NCBI GenBank assembly: GCA_000695745.1
Contig: ASHK01000463.1
Coordinates: 1-6,768 of the forward strand
Length of the DNA stretch: 6,768 bases
Direction of reading: 5' to 3'
DNA from: Vibrio madracius
Lineage (GTDB): Bacteria > Pseudomonadota > Gammaproteobacteria > Enterobacterales > Vibrionaceae
Shown: positions 1 through 6,766 of the stretch, piece after piece
Numbering within the stretch: position 1 is the stretch's first letter
Layout of the letters: the number at the start of each line of letters is the position of its first letter
Notes under the pieces: generated by a model
Told to the model about the DNA's origin: nothing
Database searches by the model: none
Seen by the model: the letters and a program-made list of their open reading frames with translations, nothing else
Position numbers and translations under genes: made by a program

Positions 1-2
1 GC

Positions 3-143
3 ACACAACTTGCCAACATTAACAGTCTGTCAGGTATCGTTTCACCCGCTGTTTTAGCGTCGTTTGCCCTACTCGGTTTATTTCCACTGATTGCTAAATG
101 GATTATGGCGAGAATTTCTCGCTCACCACAGGTTCAAGAATAA
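3..143 (+). CDS. C-terminal end of a membrane protein, possibly TVP38/TMEM64 (DedA-like) family; 5' end outside window
   Basis: An open frame enters from the left edge and ends at TAA 141-143, giving 46 residues. The visible part has a polar stretch (TQLANINSLSG), then a hydrophobic segment of about 20 residues (roughly IVSPAVLASFALLGLFPLIA), then a short basic tail (KWIMARISRSPQVQE). That is the shape of a last transmembrane helix with a positively charged end, which would sit on the cytoplasmic side. The 'SPAVLASFALLGLFPL' pattern resembles the C-terminal helix of TVP38/TMEM64 inner-membrane proteins, but so little is visible that the family is a guess. The stop overlaps the start of the next gene by one base (TAATG), so the two are probably co-transcribed and translationally coupled. 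That a coding frame ends here is fairly sure; its identity is not. Confidence 0.6.
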   Translation, partial: TQLANINSLSGIVSPAVLASFALLGLFPLIAKWIMARISRSPQVQE

Positions 144-478
144 TGAAGGTTTTTATCGGCAACAGCCCAACTGAAGCACACATTGTCCAACAACAATTGG
201 AACAAGAAGGAATTCTCTGTGAAGTCAGAGGCGAGGGAGTGTATACATTAAGAGGTGAAGTTCCATTTGATGAAAATACCTTACCTTACGTCTGGCTGAT
301 TGACCATAGACAGCTTGTGAAAGCCAAAGCGATCATCACTGAATGGCAGCAGCAGTTAAAATCGGATACAGAAAGAAGCGAGTGGGTTTGCCCATCGTGC
401 CATGAGGTCAACGAAGCACAATTTGGCGCATGTTGGCGTTGCCAAACATTAGCGCCTAGAGAGGTGTTACCGATTTAA
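143..478 (+). CDS. DUF2007-family protein with C-terminal zinc ribbon
   Basis: Small cytoplasmic protein of 111 residues. Residues 1-70 look like the DUF2007 fold (putative prokaryotic signal-transducing domain): MKVFIGNSPTEAHIVQQQLE, then EGILCEVRGEG and a short VWLIDHRQLVKAKAIITEW strand-helix unit. Residues 81-100 form a compact four-cysteine zinc ribbon (Cys83, Cys86, Cys97, Cys100; CPSC...CWRC) with flanking tryptophans, as in RanBP2-like knuckles. I chose the ATG at 143 rather than the in-frame ATG at 98, because 98 lies inside the upstream membrane-protein gene and would add 15 residues foreign to the family. The start overlaps the upstream stop (TAATG), with an AGG about 10 nt before it. 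The 3' end overlaps the hydrolase gene on the other strand by 23 bp. No biochemical function is established for the family; protein binding or signalling is only inferred from the fold name and the zinc knuckle. Confidence 0.85.
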   Translation: MKVFIGNSPTEAHIVQQQLEQEGILCEVRGEGVYTLRGEVPFDENTLPYVWLIDHRQLVKAKAIITEWQQQLKSDTERSEWVCPSCHEVNEAQFGACWRCQTLAPREVLPI

Positions 479-1256
479 TAAAAGCGATTGAGTGTCGATT
501 GAACTCGTCAGGGTTTTCTACATTACAAACGTGACCGCAATCTTTAATTTCTAACAGTCGGCTGGACTTATGTTCAGCCACCATTTCTTTCACTGGCTTG
601 ATAAACATGTAGTCTTTTTCACCCATTAAATACAAAGTAGGAATAGGTAATTCCCTCTCTTTGAAGTAACGATTCAACGGGTTTACCTCAGTCGTTAATC
701 GGTACCAGCGCTTGAATTCATTTTGGCACAGTTTCTTGGCTTCCCTAACGAACAGGTGCGTGATTCTCTCTGTCCACGTTGTGGCATCACGATATACGCG
801 AATAAACTGTAGAGCCACATATATGGGATAATATGTTTACTCATATTGCCAATCTTCACCAATATTTGTGAGCGCGTATTAAAACGCGTGACCGCCCCAC
901 CCAACACCATAGACCGTACTCTTGGCATTGCCAGTTCAGCAATATTACGTACTATGATGGTACCAAGAGACATACCAACAAAGTGCGCGGACTGAATTTT
1001 GAGGTGATCCAAGACACGAACGATATCCATGGTTACCGTTTTAAATGTGTACTTGTTGGCGATGATATCTTTCAAGAATTGATTCGATTTACCGTGTCCA
1101 CGTAAGTCAATGAACAGCAAATTAAAATGCTCACGATAAGCACGAATTTGCTTAAACCATATGGATGAACTACCCCCCTGCTCCATGCACAAAAACCACC
1201 CACTCATCACTCGTAGGGTGTGTATAGGTTTTATGAAATAGTAGGCTTTCGGACAT
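456..1256 (-). pseudogene. alpha/beta hydrolase, reading frame broken by two single-base indels
   Basis: Alpha/beta-fold hydrolase split over three frames. The start is ATG 1254-1256 (MSESLLFHKTYTHPTSDEW), which stays in frame up to a run of six G at 1173-1178 (minus strand). Removing one G gives VVFVHGAGGSSSIWFKQIRAYREHF. Near 755-756 a GG must be GGG to join ...QRESRT to LFVREAKKLC. The corrected protein has 266 residues; 801 bp is divisible by three because the two indels compensate. Visible elements are the oxyanion motif HGAGG (24-28), the nucleophile elbow GMSLG (Ser96), the likely acid Asp215 (GEKDYMF) and the likely base His242 (CGHVCNVENPDEF), so a complete catalytic triad. The substrate is unknown; relatives are often labelled enol-lactone hydrolase or lipase without proof. 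The apparent ATG at 1210 is only where the frame reopens. Sequencing error is at least as likely as genuine loss, since nothing else is damaged. Confidence 0.8.
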
Positions 1257-1333
1257 AGTTCTCTGATAAGTTGATAGTACGAAAATTAAGTTATCACAAC
1301 TCTACACGTCTCTGGAGAAAATTGCGCGGAATT

Positions 1334-1353
1334 TTAGAAAAAATGATTTCTAA
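1334..1353. repeat. AT-rich interrupted palindrome upstream of the hydrolase gene
   Basis: TTAGAAA (1334-1340) and TTTCTAA (1347-1353) are perfect inverted repeats separated by 6 nt. They lie about 80-100 nt upstream of the hydrolase ATG, within the 162-bp gap between that gene and glgA. The position would suit an operator, but AT-rich DNA gives 7-bp arms by chance fairly often. I found no convincing -35/-10 pair with proper spacing next to it. Confidence 0.25.
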
Positions 1354-1383
1354 TTGTGTCTAGAGTTGGGCTTTACAACATGC

Positions 1384-1410
1384 AAAAGAGCGGCATCAAT
1401 GCCGCTCTTT
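1384..1410 (-). terminator. Rho-independent terminator of the glgC-glgA operon
   Basis: Perfect 12-bp inverted repeat: AAAGAGCGGCAT (1385-1396) and ATGCCGCTCTTT (1399-1410), with a GC-rich core and a two-base centre. It begins 8 nt after the glgA stop codon in the direction of transcription. On the minus strand the stem ends in only four T's before GC, so the U-tract is short and termination may be incomplete. Some read-through into the hydrolase gene, which lies downstream on the same strand, is possible. Confidence 0.8.
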
Positions 1411-1418
1411 GATTCAGG

Positions 1419-2882
1419 TTATCCGTTGCAGCAACCAAGCGCCAAATCATACATTTTGATATATTCTTTAGCCGATTCTGTCCAACTGAAGTCTCTGCGC
1501 ATACCGCGAAGCTGCATTTCATGCATGGCTTCTGGATGCTGCAAATAAAATAACAGGGCACGCTGCAACACAATGAGCAATGCATCGTGGCAAGGTTCTT
1601 CAAAACCAAATCCTGTGGCCTGCGTAGGGTCATCATCAAAGTCGATAACCGTGTCTTTCAACCCGCCGACTTTACGCACGATTGGTAGCGTCCCGTACGC
1701 CATACTATAGATTTGATTTAGACCACATGCTTCAAACTCTGAAGGCATCAGGAAGAAATCTGAACCAGCCTCTACTAAATGCGCAAACCGATTACTGTAC
1801 GCTTCTACAAACGCCAGTTTATCCGAAAACTGCTCAGCTATATCATTTAGGTGAGAGGCAATTTGTGGTTCTCCGGTTCCTATAATGACAACCTGAACAT
1901 CATTTTTCAGGAACTTATCAAGTATCGGCAGTATATAGTGGAAACCTTTTTGATGTGTCAATCGACACACCATACCAACCATTGGAACATTGCGCTCTGG
2001 CAACGATAGCTCTTGCTGCAATGCCTGCTTAGCGGCCAGTTTGCCACTTAGCATACTCTCTAACTCATCGTCGTAATTAACAGGCAAAAAGCCATCAAGT
2101 TTAGGGTTCCACTCTGAGTAGTCACAACCGTTCACGATGCCATGCAGATCTTTGGAACGATGTACAAAATCGTCCACCAAACCATGCGACCCCAAAGGCG
2201 TCACTAGCTCTGCAGCGTAATTGGGGCTCACAGCGTTGATTTTATCTGCAAAAGCAATGCCCGCACGAAGCGTGCTTACCCATCCTTCACCGTACTGTAG
2301 AAACTCCATTCCAGAAAGACGAAGTTCTGGAATGATCTCCAACTGAGCGTAGGAAAAGATGCCTTTAAAAATAGCATTGTGCACCGTTAATACTGACTTT
2401 ATTCCAGCAAATCGCTCATCATCAGCATAACGAGTTTTAATTAGGAACGGGATTAATCCCGTATGCCAGTCGTTGGCATGGACGATAGACGGTCGAATGC
2501 CAAGTTTCGGTAGCACATCCAAACTTGCGGCTGCAAAAAAACCAAATCGTTCACCATTGTCAGCATAAGCTCGATTGTGCTCAGCATACAGCTCTGGCCT
2601 ATCGAAGTAACGATCACACTCGATAACGAACACATCAACACCATCGAGTTGTGTTTTTTTAACTTGATATGGAGTATGCGGCCAATGCTCTAACTCCGTC
2701 GCTAAGACAAATTCATACTGTTCTTTATTAGGCAGTGACTGATAACCGGGTAAAGTAATGGCTACGTTTTTACCCAGTTCTTGCAGAGCTTTAGGCAGAG
2801 CCTTGGCAACATCTGCCAAGCCTCCGCTTTTAACAAGTCCTTGCGCTTCTGAAACTGGAAACCATATATCTATGTTTCGCAT
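1419..2882 (-). CDS. glgA: Glycogen synthase (ADP-glucose: alpha-1,4-glucan glucosyltransferase, GT5)
   Basis: Transfers glucose from ADP-glucose to the non-reducing end of alpha-1,4-glucan in the cytoplasm, the chain-elongation step of glycogen synthesis. The frame is intact and encodes 487 residues, close to the ~477 of E. coli GlgA. The N-terminal GT5 domain carries the K-x-G-G-L ADP-glucose loop (K18 in VKSGGLADVAKALP) and HANDWHTG (135-142). The C-terminal Rossmann domain carries NGCD (251-254), RLTHQKG (307-313, with R307 and K312 matching E. coli R300/K305), the catalytic-region motif EFEACGLNQ (382-390, E384 matching E377) and YGTLP...VGGLKDTV (396-412). I chose ATG 2880-2882, which lies one base after the glgC stop (TAAAATG) with GGA upstream, giving MRNIDIWFPVSEAQGL. 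A TTG four codons earlier (2892-2894) overlaps glgC and is less likely. It is the second gene of a glgC-glgA operon and probably translationally coupled to glgC. Confidence 0.95.
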   Translation of the reverse strand: MRNIDIWFPVSEAQGLVKSGGLADVAKALPKALQELGKNVAITLPGYQSLPNKEQYEFVLATELEHWPHTPYQVKKTQLDGVDVFVIECDRYFDRPELYAEHNRAYADNGERFGFFAAASLDVLPKLGIRPSIVHANDWHTGLIPFLIKTRYADDERFAGIKSVLTVHNAIFKGIFSYAQLEIIPELRLSGMEFLQYGEGWVSTLRAGIAFADKINAVSPNYAAELVTPLGSHGLVDDFVHRSKDLHGIVNGCDYSEWNPKLDGFLPVNYDDELESMLSGKLAAKQALQQELSLPERNVPMVGMVCRLTHQKGFHYILPILDKFLKNDVQVVIIGTGEPQIASHLNDIAEQFSDKLAFVEAYSNRFAHLVEAGSDFFLMPSEFEACGLNQIYSMAYGTLPIVRKVGGLKDTVIDFDDDPTQATGFGFEEPCHDALLIVLQRALLFYLQHPEAMHEMQLRGMRRDFSWTESAKEYIKMYDLALGCCNG

Positions 2883-2883
2883 T

Positions 2884-4099
2884 TTAGAATCCAACTTTCG
2901 TCCCTTTCTTGATGACTACAACGCCACCTGGGGAGACATGGAAACGCTTCGCATCCAACTCAAGATCTTCACCAATCACAGTCCCAGGGGCAATTTCTAC
3001 ATTCTTATCAATGATCGCACGCTTGATTGTACAACCAGCGCCTATCTTAACGTCACCTAGGATAACAGATTCACTCACCACTGAACCAGCCGCAATGTTA
3101 CTTCTAAAACCCAAAACAGAACGATAGATTGATGAACCACGAACATAACTACCACCAGCGATCAAGCTATCGGTAATTTTGATTTTTTGATGTTCCGCAT
3201 CGACAAACGTTGCCGGTGGAAGAGGTGGATAGTATGTGTGAAGTGGCCATTTTCGGTTGTATAACGAAACTGAGCGTCCTCTTGGAGCAAGTCCATGTGT
3301 GCTGCCCAGTAGGAATCAATAGTACCTACATCACGCCAGTAGGTTGTGTCTTTTTCGCCACTAATTTTATTGGTCGAAAAGTCGTAGACGTAGACATCTC
3401 CTTCAGGGAACATTTTAGGAATGATATCTTTACCAAAATCATGGCTTGATTCTGGGTTTTCAGCATCTACGCGAATCTCATGGCACAAGCTTTCCGCTTC
3501 GAATATATAGTTACCCATCGACACTAATGCCATATCAGGGTGGCCTGGAATCGCTTTTGGATGTTGCGGTTTTTCTTCAAACCCAATCATTTTGCCATTT
3601 TCATCGACTTCAATGACACCAAATTCTGACGCTTCTGCTAAAGGCATACGCAAAGCAGATACTGTAAGCTTAGCTTCTTTACGCTTGTGGAAATCAAGCA
3701 TCTGGCGAATATCCATTTTGTAAATATGATCGGAACCAAAAATACATACATGTTCTGGATTCGCTAATTCGATAAAGCGAACATTTTGATAAATCGCATC
3801 AGCAGTGCCTCATACCATCGCTTACCGTCTCGCATTTGAGCTGGGATCGGGTCAATGAATCGGTCGGTAATTCCGGTTAGATTCCAACCCTTACGCATAT
3901 GTTGATAGAGCGATTGAGACTTAAACTGCGTAAGGACATAAATACGCATTAAGTCAGCATTGATAAAGTTATTCAGAGCGAAGTCAATCAAACGATAGCT
4001 TCCTCCAAATGGTACCGCAGGTTTGCTACGTGATTCAGTTAAAGGACGTAGGCGAGAGCCTTCTCCACCAGCAAGAATCATTCCCAATACACCAGCCAT
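2884..4099 (-). pseudogene. glgC: Glucose-1-phosphate adenylyltransferase (ADP-glucose pyrophosphorylase), frame broken by two single-base deletions
   Basis: GlgC makes ADP-glucose and pyrophosphate from ATP and glucose-1-phosphate, the committed and allosterically controlled step of bacterial glycogen synthesis. The coding sequence lies in three frames. The first change falls after ...DGKRWYE, where GG at 3808-3809 should be GGG; the frame then reads [14 protein letters not shown]. The second falls after ...LLQEDAQF, where TTT (minus strand, 3267-3269) should be TTTT; it then reads SLYNRKWPLHTYYPPLPP. Corrected, it has exactly 405 residues. Visible elements are the nucleotide-binding [11 protein letters not shown] (11-21), KPAVPFGG (27-34), GSDHIYKMD (122-130), FEEKP (174-178), YWRDVGT (254-260) and a C-terminal left-handed beta-helix with hexapeptide-like repeats (about 310-390). 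ATG 4097-4099 is chosen because GGAG (4106-4109) sits 6 nt before it; the ATG at 4132 lacks such a site. As read, translation stops after 111 residues. Confidence 0.9.
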
Positions 4100-4105
4100 T
4101 GATAT

Positions 4106-4130
4106 CTCCGTTTTATTACAGCTTTTTTCC
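4106..4130 (-). promoter_or_regulatory. glgC Shine-Dalgarno and two GGA motifs, candidate CsrA-binding leader
   Basis: The minus-strand leader just before the glgC ATG contains AATGGAAAA (GGA at 4128-4130) and AACGGAGAT (GGA at 4107-4109), 21 nt apart. The second is itself the Shine-Dalgarno sequence, 6 nt from the start codon. In E. coli the RNA-binding protein CsrA represses glgC by binding GGA sites in its leader, including the ribosome binding site. The arrangement here fits that pattern. The ribosome binding site is clear; CsrA control is inference, as GGA alone is a weak signal. Confidence 0.5.
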
Positions 4131-4137
4131 ATTTATT

Positions 4138-4172
4138 GTCGGGTAGTTGAATTACTTATGGGGGTACCCGAC
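4138..4172 (-). promoter_or_regulatory. Stem-loop in the glgC leader region
   Basis: GTCGGGTA (4138-4145) and TACCCGAC (4165-4172) form perfect 8-bp inverted repeats, GC-rich, enclosing a 19-nt loop. It lies 39-73 nt upstream of the glgC start codon and immediately before the two GGA motifs. No T-run follows it on either strand, so it is not a terminator. It could shape the 5' untranslated region of the glgC mRNA or be a DNA operator. Its role is unknown and the transcription start is not identified. Confidence 0.45.
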
Positions 4173-4334
4173 TTCATTATTAACGGATGATAATGTCGAT
4201 AATTTCATCGAGCATTCAAACGTTGAATCTTGTATATAAATTTGTAATCAGGCAAGGTTGTTTAATTATCAACCTTATACCAACCATTTTTTTATTATGG
4301 TTTTTGTCTAAATTATCGTTTTGAAATTAGATTA

Positions 4335-4377
4335 CAATGCATCAGGCGCATTATTTTGCATTGAACACAGTTGCATT
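4335..4377. repeat. Cluster of AATGC(A) elements and an inverted repeat between topA and glgC
   Basis: On the minus strand AATGCA, AATGCA, AATGCG and GATGCA occur with their left ends at 4372, 4357, 4347 and 4338, that is, 15, 10 and 9 nt apart. The outermost of the last three pairs with the second as CAATGCA (4335-4341) and TGCATTG (4357-4363), a perfect 7-bp inverted repeat. Near-helical spacing upstream of glgC suggests a possible regulator-binding cluster, but the sequence is AT-rich and no known consensus is matched. Confidence 0.25.
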
Positions 4378-4592
4378 AAAACTTCTGCTTTTAGTCACAG
4401 AATGGCATACCGACATCACCATATCAACACATAATGTTAACATGGCATTCACTACCGAGGTGCCTCGATGAAAACTTCCTGAAAAACAATAACGTAAACT
4501 GCTACGACCAGTTAAACGGATATATAATGAGCATTGATGTATGAAATACATACAGCCATTTACAAAATGAAACTACTTATTATTAGCAAGAT

Positions 4593-4622
4593 AAAAAAAC
4601 AGCACTCATCTGAGTGCTGTTT
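4593..4622 (-). terminator. Rho-independent terminator of topA
   Basis: Perfect 12-bp inverted repeat, AAACAGCACTCA (4597-4608) and TGAGTGCTGTTT (4611-4622), with a two-base centre. On the minus strand it is followed by seven T's (4593-4599, partly shared with the stem), a classic intrinsic terminator. It begins 20 nt after the topA stop codon. It separates topA transcription from the glg operon. Confidence 0.9.
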
Positions 4623-4642
4623 ATTAAAAGGTGACGTGTTTA

Positions 4643-6766
4643 TTATTTAGACTTTTTACGTTTATCGGTAATTTCCCACTTACCGTCAACATATAAGCCT
4701 GTCCAACCTGATGGTTTACCATCGATTTCTGAGCGCACATAGTTCTCTTTGGTCTTACGACTGAAACGAACCACTGTGGGTCTACCATCTGGATCTTCGG
4801 TCGGAGCTTCCGCAAGGTAGTGGAATTTCGGTGACAAACGCTCTTTGTATTGCGCTAACTCACTGACCAGTGGTGCACGAGTTTCTCTCGATTTAGGGAA
4901 GTTGCTTGCGGCCATAAACAGACCTGAAGCACCATCACGCAACACAAAGTAAGCATCCGAGTTTTCACAAGGCAGCTCTGGGAAATGAACCGGATCTTCC
5001 TTCGGTGGAGCAATCTCACCGTTTTTGAGGATCTTGCGCGTGTTTTTACACGTTTCGCTCGTGCAGTCCATGTACTTACCAAAACGACCGTTTTTCAGAA
5101 CCATTTCAGAACCACACTTATCGCACTCGACAGTCGGACCATCATACCCTTTTACTTTGAACTCGCCCTGCTCTACCACATGGCCTTCACAATTTGGGTT
5201 ATTACCACAAACATGAAGCTTGCGCTTATCGTCGATCAAATAAGCGTCCATTGCAGTTTCACAAATTGGACAACGTTTTTTCGCTCGTAACGCAGCCGTT
5301 TCAACGTCCTCTTCTAGAACGTTAATAATGCCTTCTTCGTCGCCTAAATTAATCGTCGTTTTACAACGCTCTTTAGGTGGTAACGCATAACCAGAACACC
5401 CCAAGAACACACCTGTAGACGCGGTACGAATACCCATAGGACGCGAACAAGTAGGACATTCGATCTCTGTCATAACGATATGATTTGGCTTCATACCGCC
5501 ATGCTCTTCATCTTGCTCCGCTTTACCTAAATCTGTGGTGAACTCTTCGAAGAATTCGTTCAGTACGTTCTTCCAGTTTGCGTCACCTTCAGCGATTTGG
5601 TCTAGCTTCTGCTCCATACGAGCCGTGAAGTCATAGTTCATCAAATCAGTAAAGCTATCATCAAGACGGTCGGTGACTATCTCACCCATCTTCTCTGCAT
5701 AGAAACGACGCTGGTCAACTTTCACATAACCGCGATCTTGAATCGTAGAGATGATCGATGCATAAGTAGAAGGACGACCAATACCACGCTTCTCAAGCTC
5801 TTTAACTAACGCCGCTTCAGTGTATCGTGCTGGCGGTTTAGTAAAGTGCTGTTTAGGATCCAGCGCGACTAGATCTAGCTTATCGCCCAGCTGAACCGCT
5901 GGAAGAATAGCATCTTCGTTTTTACCCATTGGACGTTGTACGCGAGTCCAACCATCAAACTTGAGAATGCGACCTTTTGCTTTCAACGTATACTCGTCAG
6001 CTTTGACACTGACTGTTGTCGAATCGTACTTCGCCGGTGTCATTTGACACGCAACGAACTGGTTCCAGATAAGGGCATAAAGCTTATGAGCGTCTGCTTC
6101 CATTCCTGAAAGATCATCGACTTTCACGTTAACATCTGAAGGACGGATCGCTTCGTGTGCTTCCTGAGCCCCTTCTTTGCTGCCATAGAAATTCGGCTTT
6201 TCAGGAAGGTAAGCGCCTCCAAACTCACTATCAATGTAACCACGAACTGCGTCAACAGCTTCAGCACTTAGGTTAGTAGAGTCAGTACGCATATAGGTAA
6301 TATAACCCGCTTCATACAGTCTCTGAGCTAACATCATTGTCTTCTTAACACCATAACCCAGACGAGTACTTGCCGCCTGTTGCAGTGTCGAAGTGATGTA
6401 AGGTGCTGATGGCTTACTTTGAGTTGGACGGTCTTCACGTTTACAAACTTCGTAAGTCGCCTTGTCTAATACAGAGACAGCCGCTTGAGCTTCTGTTTCA
6501 TTAGATGGCTTGAACGCCTTGCCCGCTTTTTGAGCGACAAGTAAACGAAAATCCGTTTTATCCGATGTTTTGGTATCGGCATGAATATCCCAAAATTCTT
6601 CAGGGATAAATGCGTTGATTTCACGCTCACGCTCTACCAGAAGCTTAACCGCAACAGACTGTACACGACCTGCCGATAGGCCTCGCGCCACTTTTTTCCA
6701 AAGTAGAGGAGACACCATAAAGCCTACAACACGGTCTAAGAAACGTCGTGCTTGCTGTGCGTTTAC
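4643..6766 (-). CDS. topA: DNA topoisomerase I (type IA, omega protein), N-terminus outside window
   Basis: Relaxes negative supercoils by cutting and passing one DNA strand, counteracting gyrase behind RNA polymerase; essential or near-essential. 707 residues are visible, from [16 protein letters not shown] to KRKKSK and TAA 4643-4645. By comparison with remembered E. coli TopA (865 residues), about 160 N-terminal residues, the Toprim metal-binding domain, lie beyond the right edge. The active-site tyrosine is in [13 protein letters not shown], codon 6293-6295, matching E. coli Tyr319; SAGRVQS (fragment residues ~31-37), [11 protein letters not shown] and [10 protein letters not shown] also belong to the type IA core. 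Three four-cysteine zinc ribbons follow: CPTC...[16 protein letters not shown]...CGNNPNC and CDKC...CTSETC. Cysteine-poor ribbon-like repeats and a lysine-rich tail end the protein. The frame is unbroken. It is followed by its own hairpin terminator and is transcribed separately from glgCA. The start is not in the window, so its promoter cannot be judged. Confidence 0.97.
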   Translation of the reverse strand, partial: VNAQQARRFLDRVVGFMVSPLLWKKVARGLSAGRVQSVAVKLLVEREREINAFIPEEFWDIHADTKTSDKTDFRLLVAQKAGKAFKPSNETEAQAAVSVLDKATYEVCKREDRPTQSKPSAPYITSTLQQAASTRLGYGVKKTMMLAQRLYEAGYITYMRTDSTNLSAEAVDAVRGYIDSEFGGAYLPEKPNFYGSKEGAQEAHEAIRPSDVNVKVDDLSGMEADAHKLYALIWNQFVACQMTPAKYDSTTVSVKADEYTLKAKGRILKFDGWTRVQRPMGKNEDAILPAVQLGDKLDLVALDPKQHFTKPPARYTEAALVKELEKRGIGRPSTYASIISTIQDRGYVKVDQRRFYAEKMGEIVTDRLDDSFTDLMNYDFTARMEQKLDQIAEGDANWKNVLNEFFEEFTTDLGKAEQDEEHGGMKPNHIVMTEIECPTCSRPMGIRTASTGVFLGCSGYALPPKERCKTTINLGDEEGIINVLEEDVETAALRAKKRCPICETAMDAYLIDDKRKLHVCGNNPNCEGHVVEQGEFKVKGYDGPTVECDKCGSEMVLKNGRFGKYMDCTSETCKNTRKILKNGEIAPPKEDPVHFPELPCENSDAYFVLRDGASGLFMAASNFPKSRETRAPLVSELAQYKERLSPKFHYLAEAPTEDPDGRPTVVRFSRKTKENYVRSEIDGKPSGWTGLYVDGKWEITDKRKKSK

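Larger units (their letters stand above)
4100..4592. other. Intergenic region between topA terminator and glgC, presumed to carry the glgC promoter
   Basis: About 490 bp, clearly more AT-rich than its neighbours. It contains no open frame that reads like a protein: the longest (4351-4551, minus, 66 codons) has no recognisable motif. It holds the glgC ribosome binding site and GGA motifs, the leader stem-loop, the AATGCA cluster and a 7-bp inverted repeat AAGGTTG/CAACCTT (4254-4260 and 4270-4276). Several AT-rich hexamers resemble -10 boxes, such as TATATA near 4236, but none pairs with a well-spaced -35. The glgC promoter must lie here because the topA terminator closes the upstream end, but I cannot place it. 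No tRNA or known riboswitch was recognised. Confidence 0.6.

Noticed and set aside
98..142. ATG at 98 as the start of the DUF2007 protein
   Set aside because: It lies inside the upstream membrane-protein gene and adds residues unlike the family; the ATG at 143 begins the conserved MKVFIGN segment and overlaps the upstream stop.
2883..2894. TTG at 2892-2894 as the glgA start
   Set aside because: It would overlap the glgC end and use a rarer start codon; the ATG at 2882 is one base past the glgC stop and leads directly into the GT5 fold.
3267..3809. Programmed -1 ribosomal frameshifting in glgC
   Set aside because: Neither site is a slippery heptamer (the contexts are TAT GAG GCA and CAG TTT CGT), no such regulation is known for glgC, and two independent shifts would be needed.
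4100..4132. ATG at 4130-4132 as the glgC start
   Set aside because: No Shine-Dalgarno precedes it, whereas GGAG is 6 nt before ATG 4099, and the start at 4099 gives the expected 405-residue protein.
4254..4276. AAGGTTG/CAACCTT hairpin as a terminator or RNA gene
   Set aside because: The stem is only 7 bp with a 9-nt AT loop and no T-run on either strand; such repeats are expected by chance in this AT-rich gap.
4351..4551. 66-codon minus-strand open frame in the topA-glgC gap as a small gene
   Set aside because: Its composition (runs of S, C, V) looks random, it has no motif or hydrophobic segment of interest, no clear ribosome binding site, and it overlaps the AATGCA cluster. I cannot support it as a gene.
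4985..5290. Plus-strand 101-codon open frame
   Set aside because: It lies wholly within the zinc-ribbon region of topA on the opposite strand and has no recognisable features, so it is a shadow frame.
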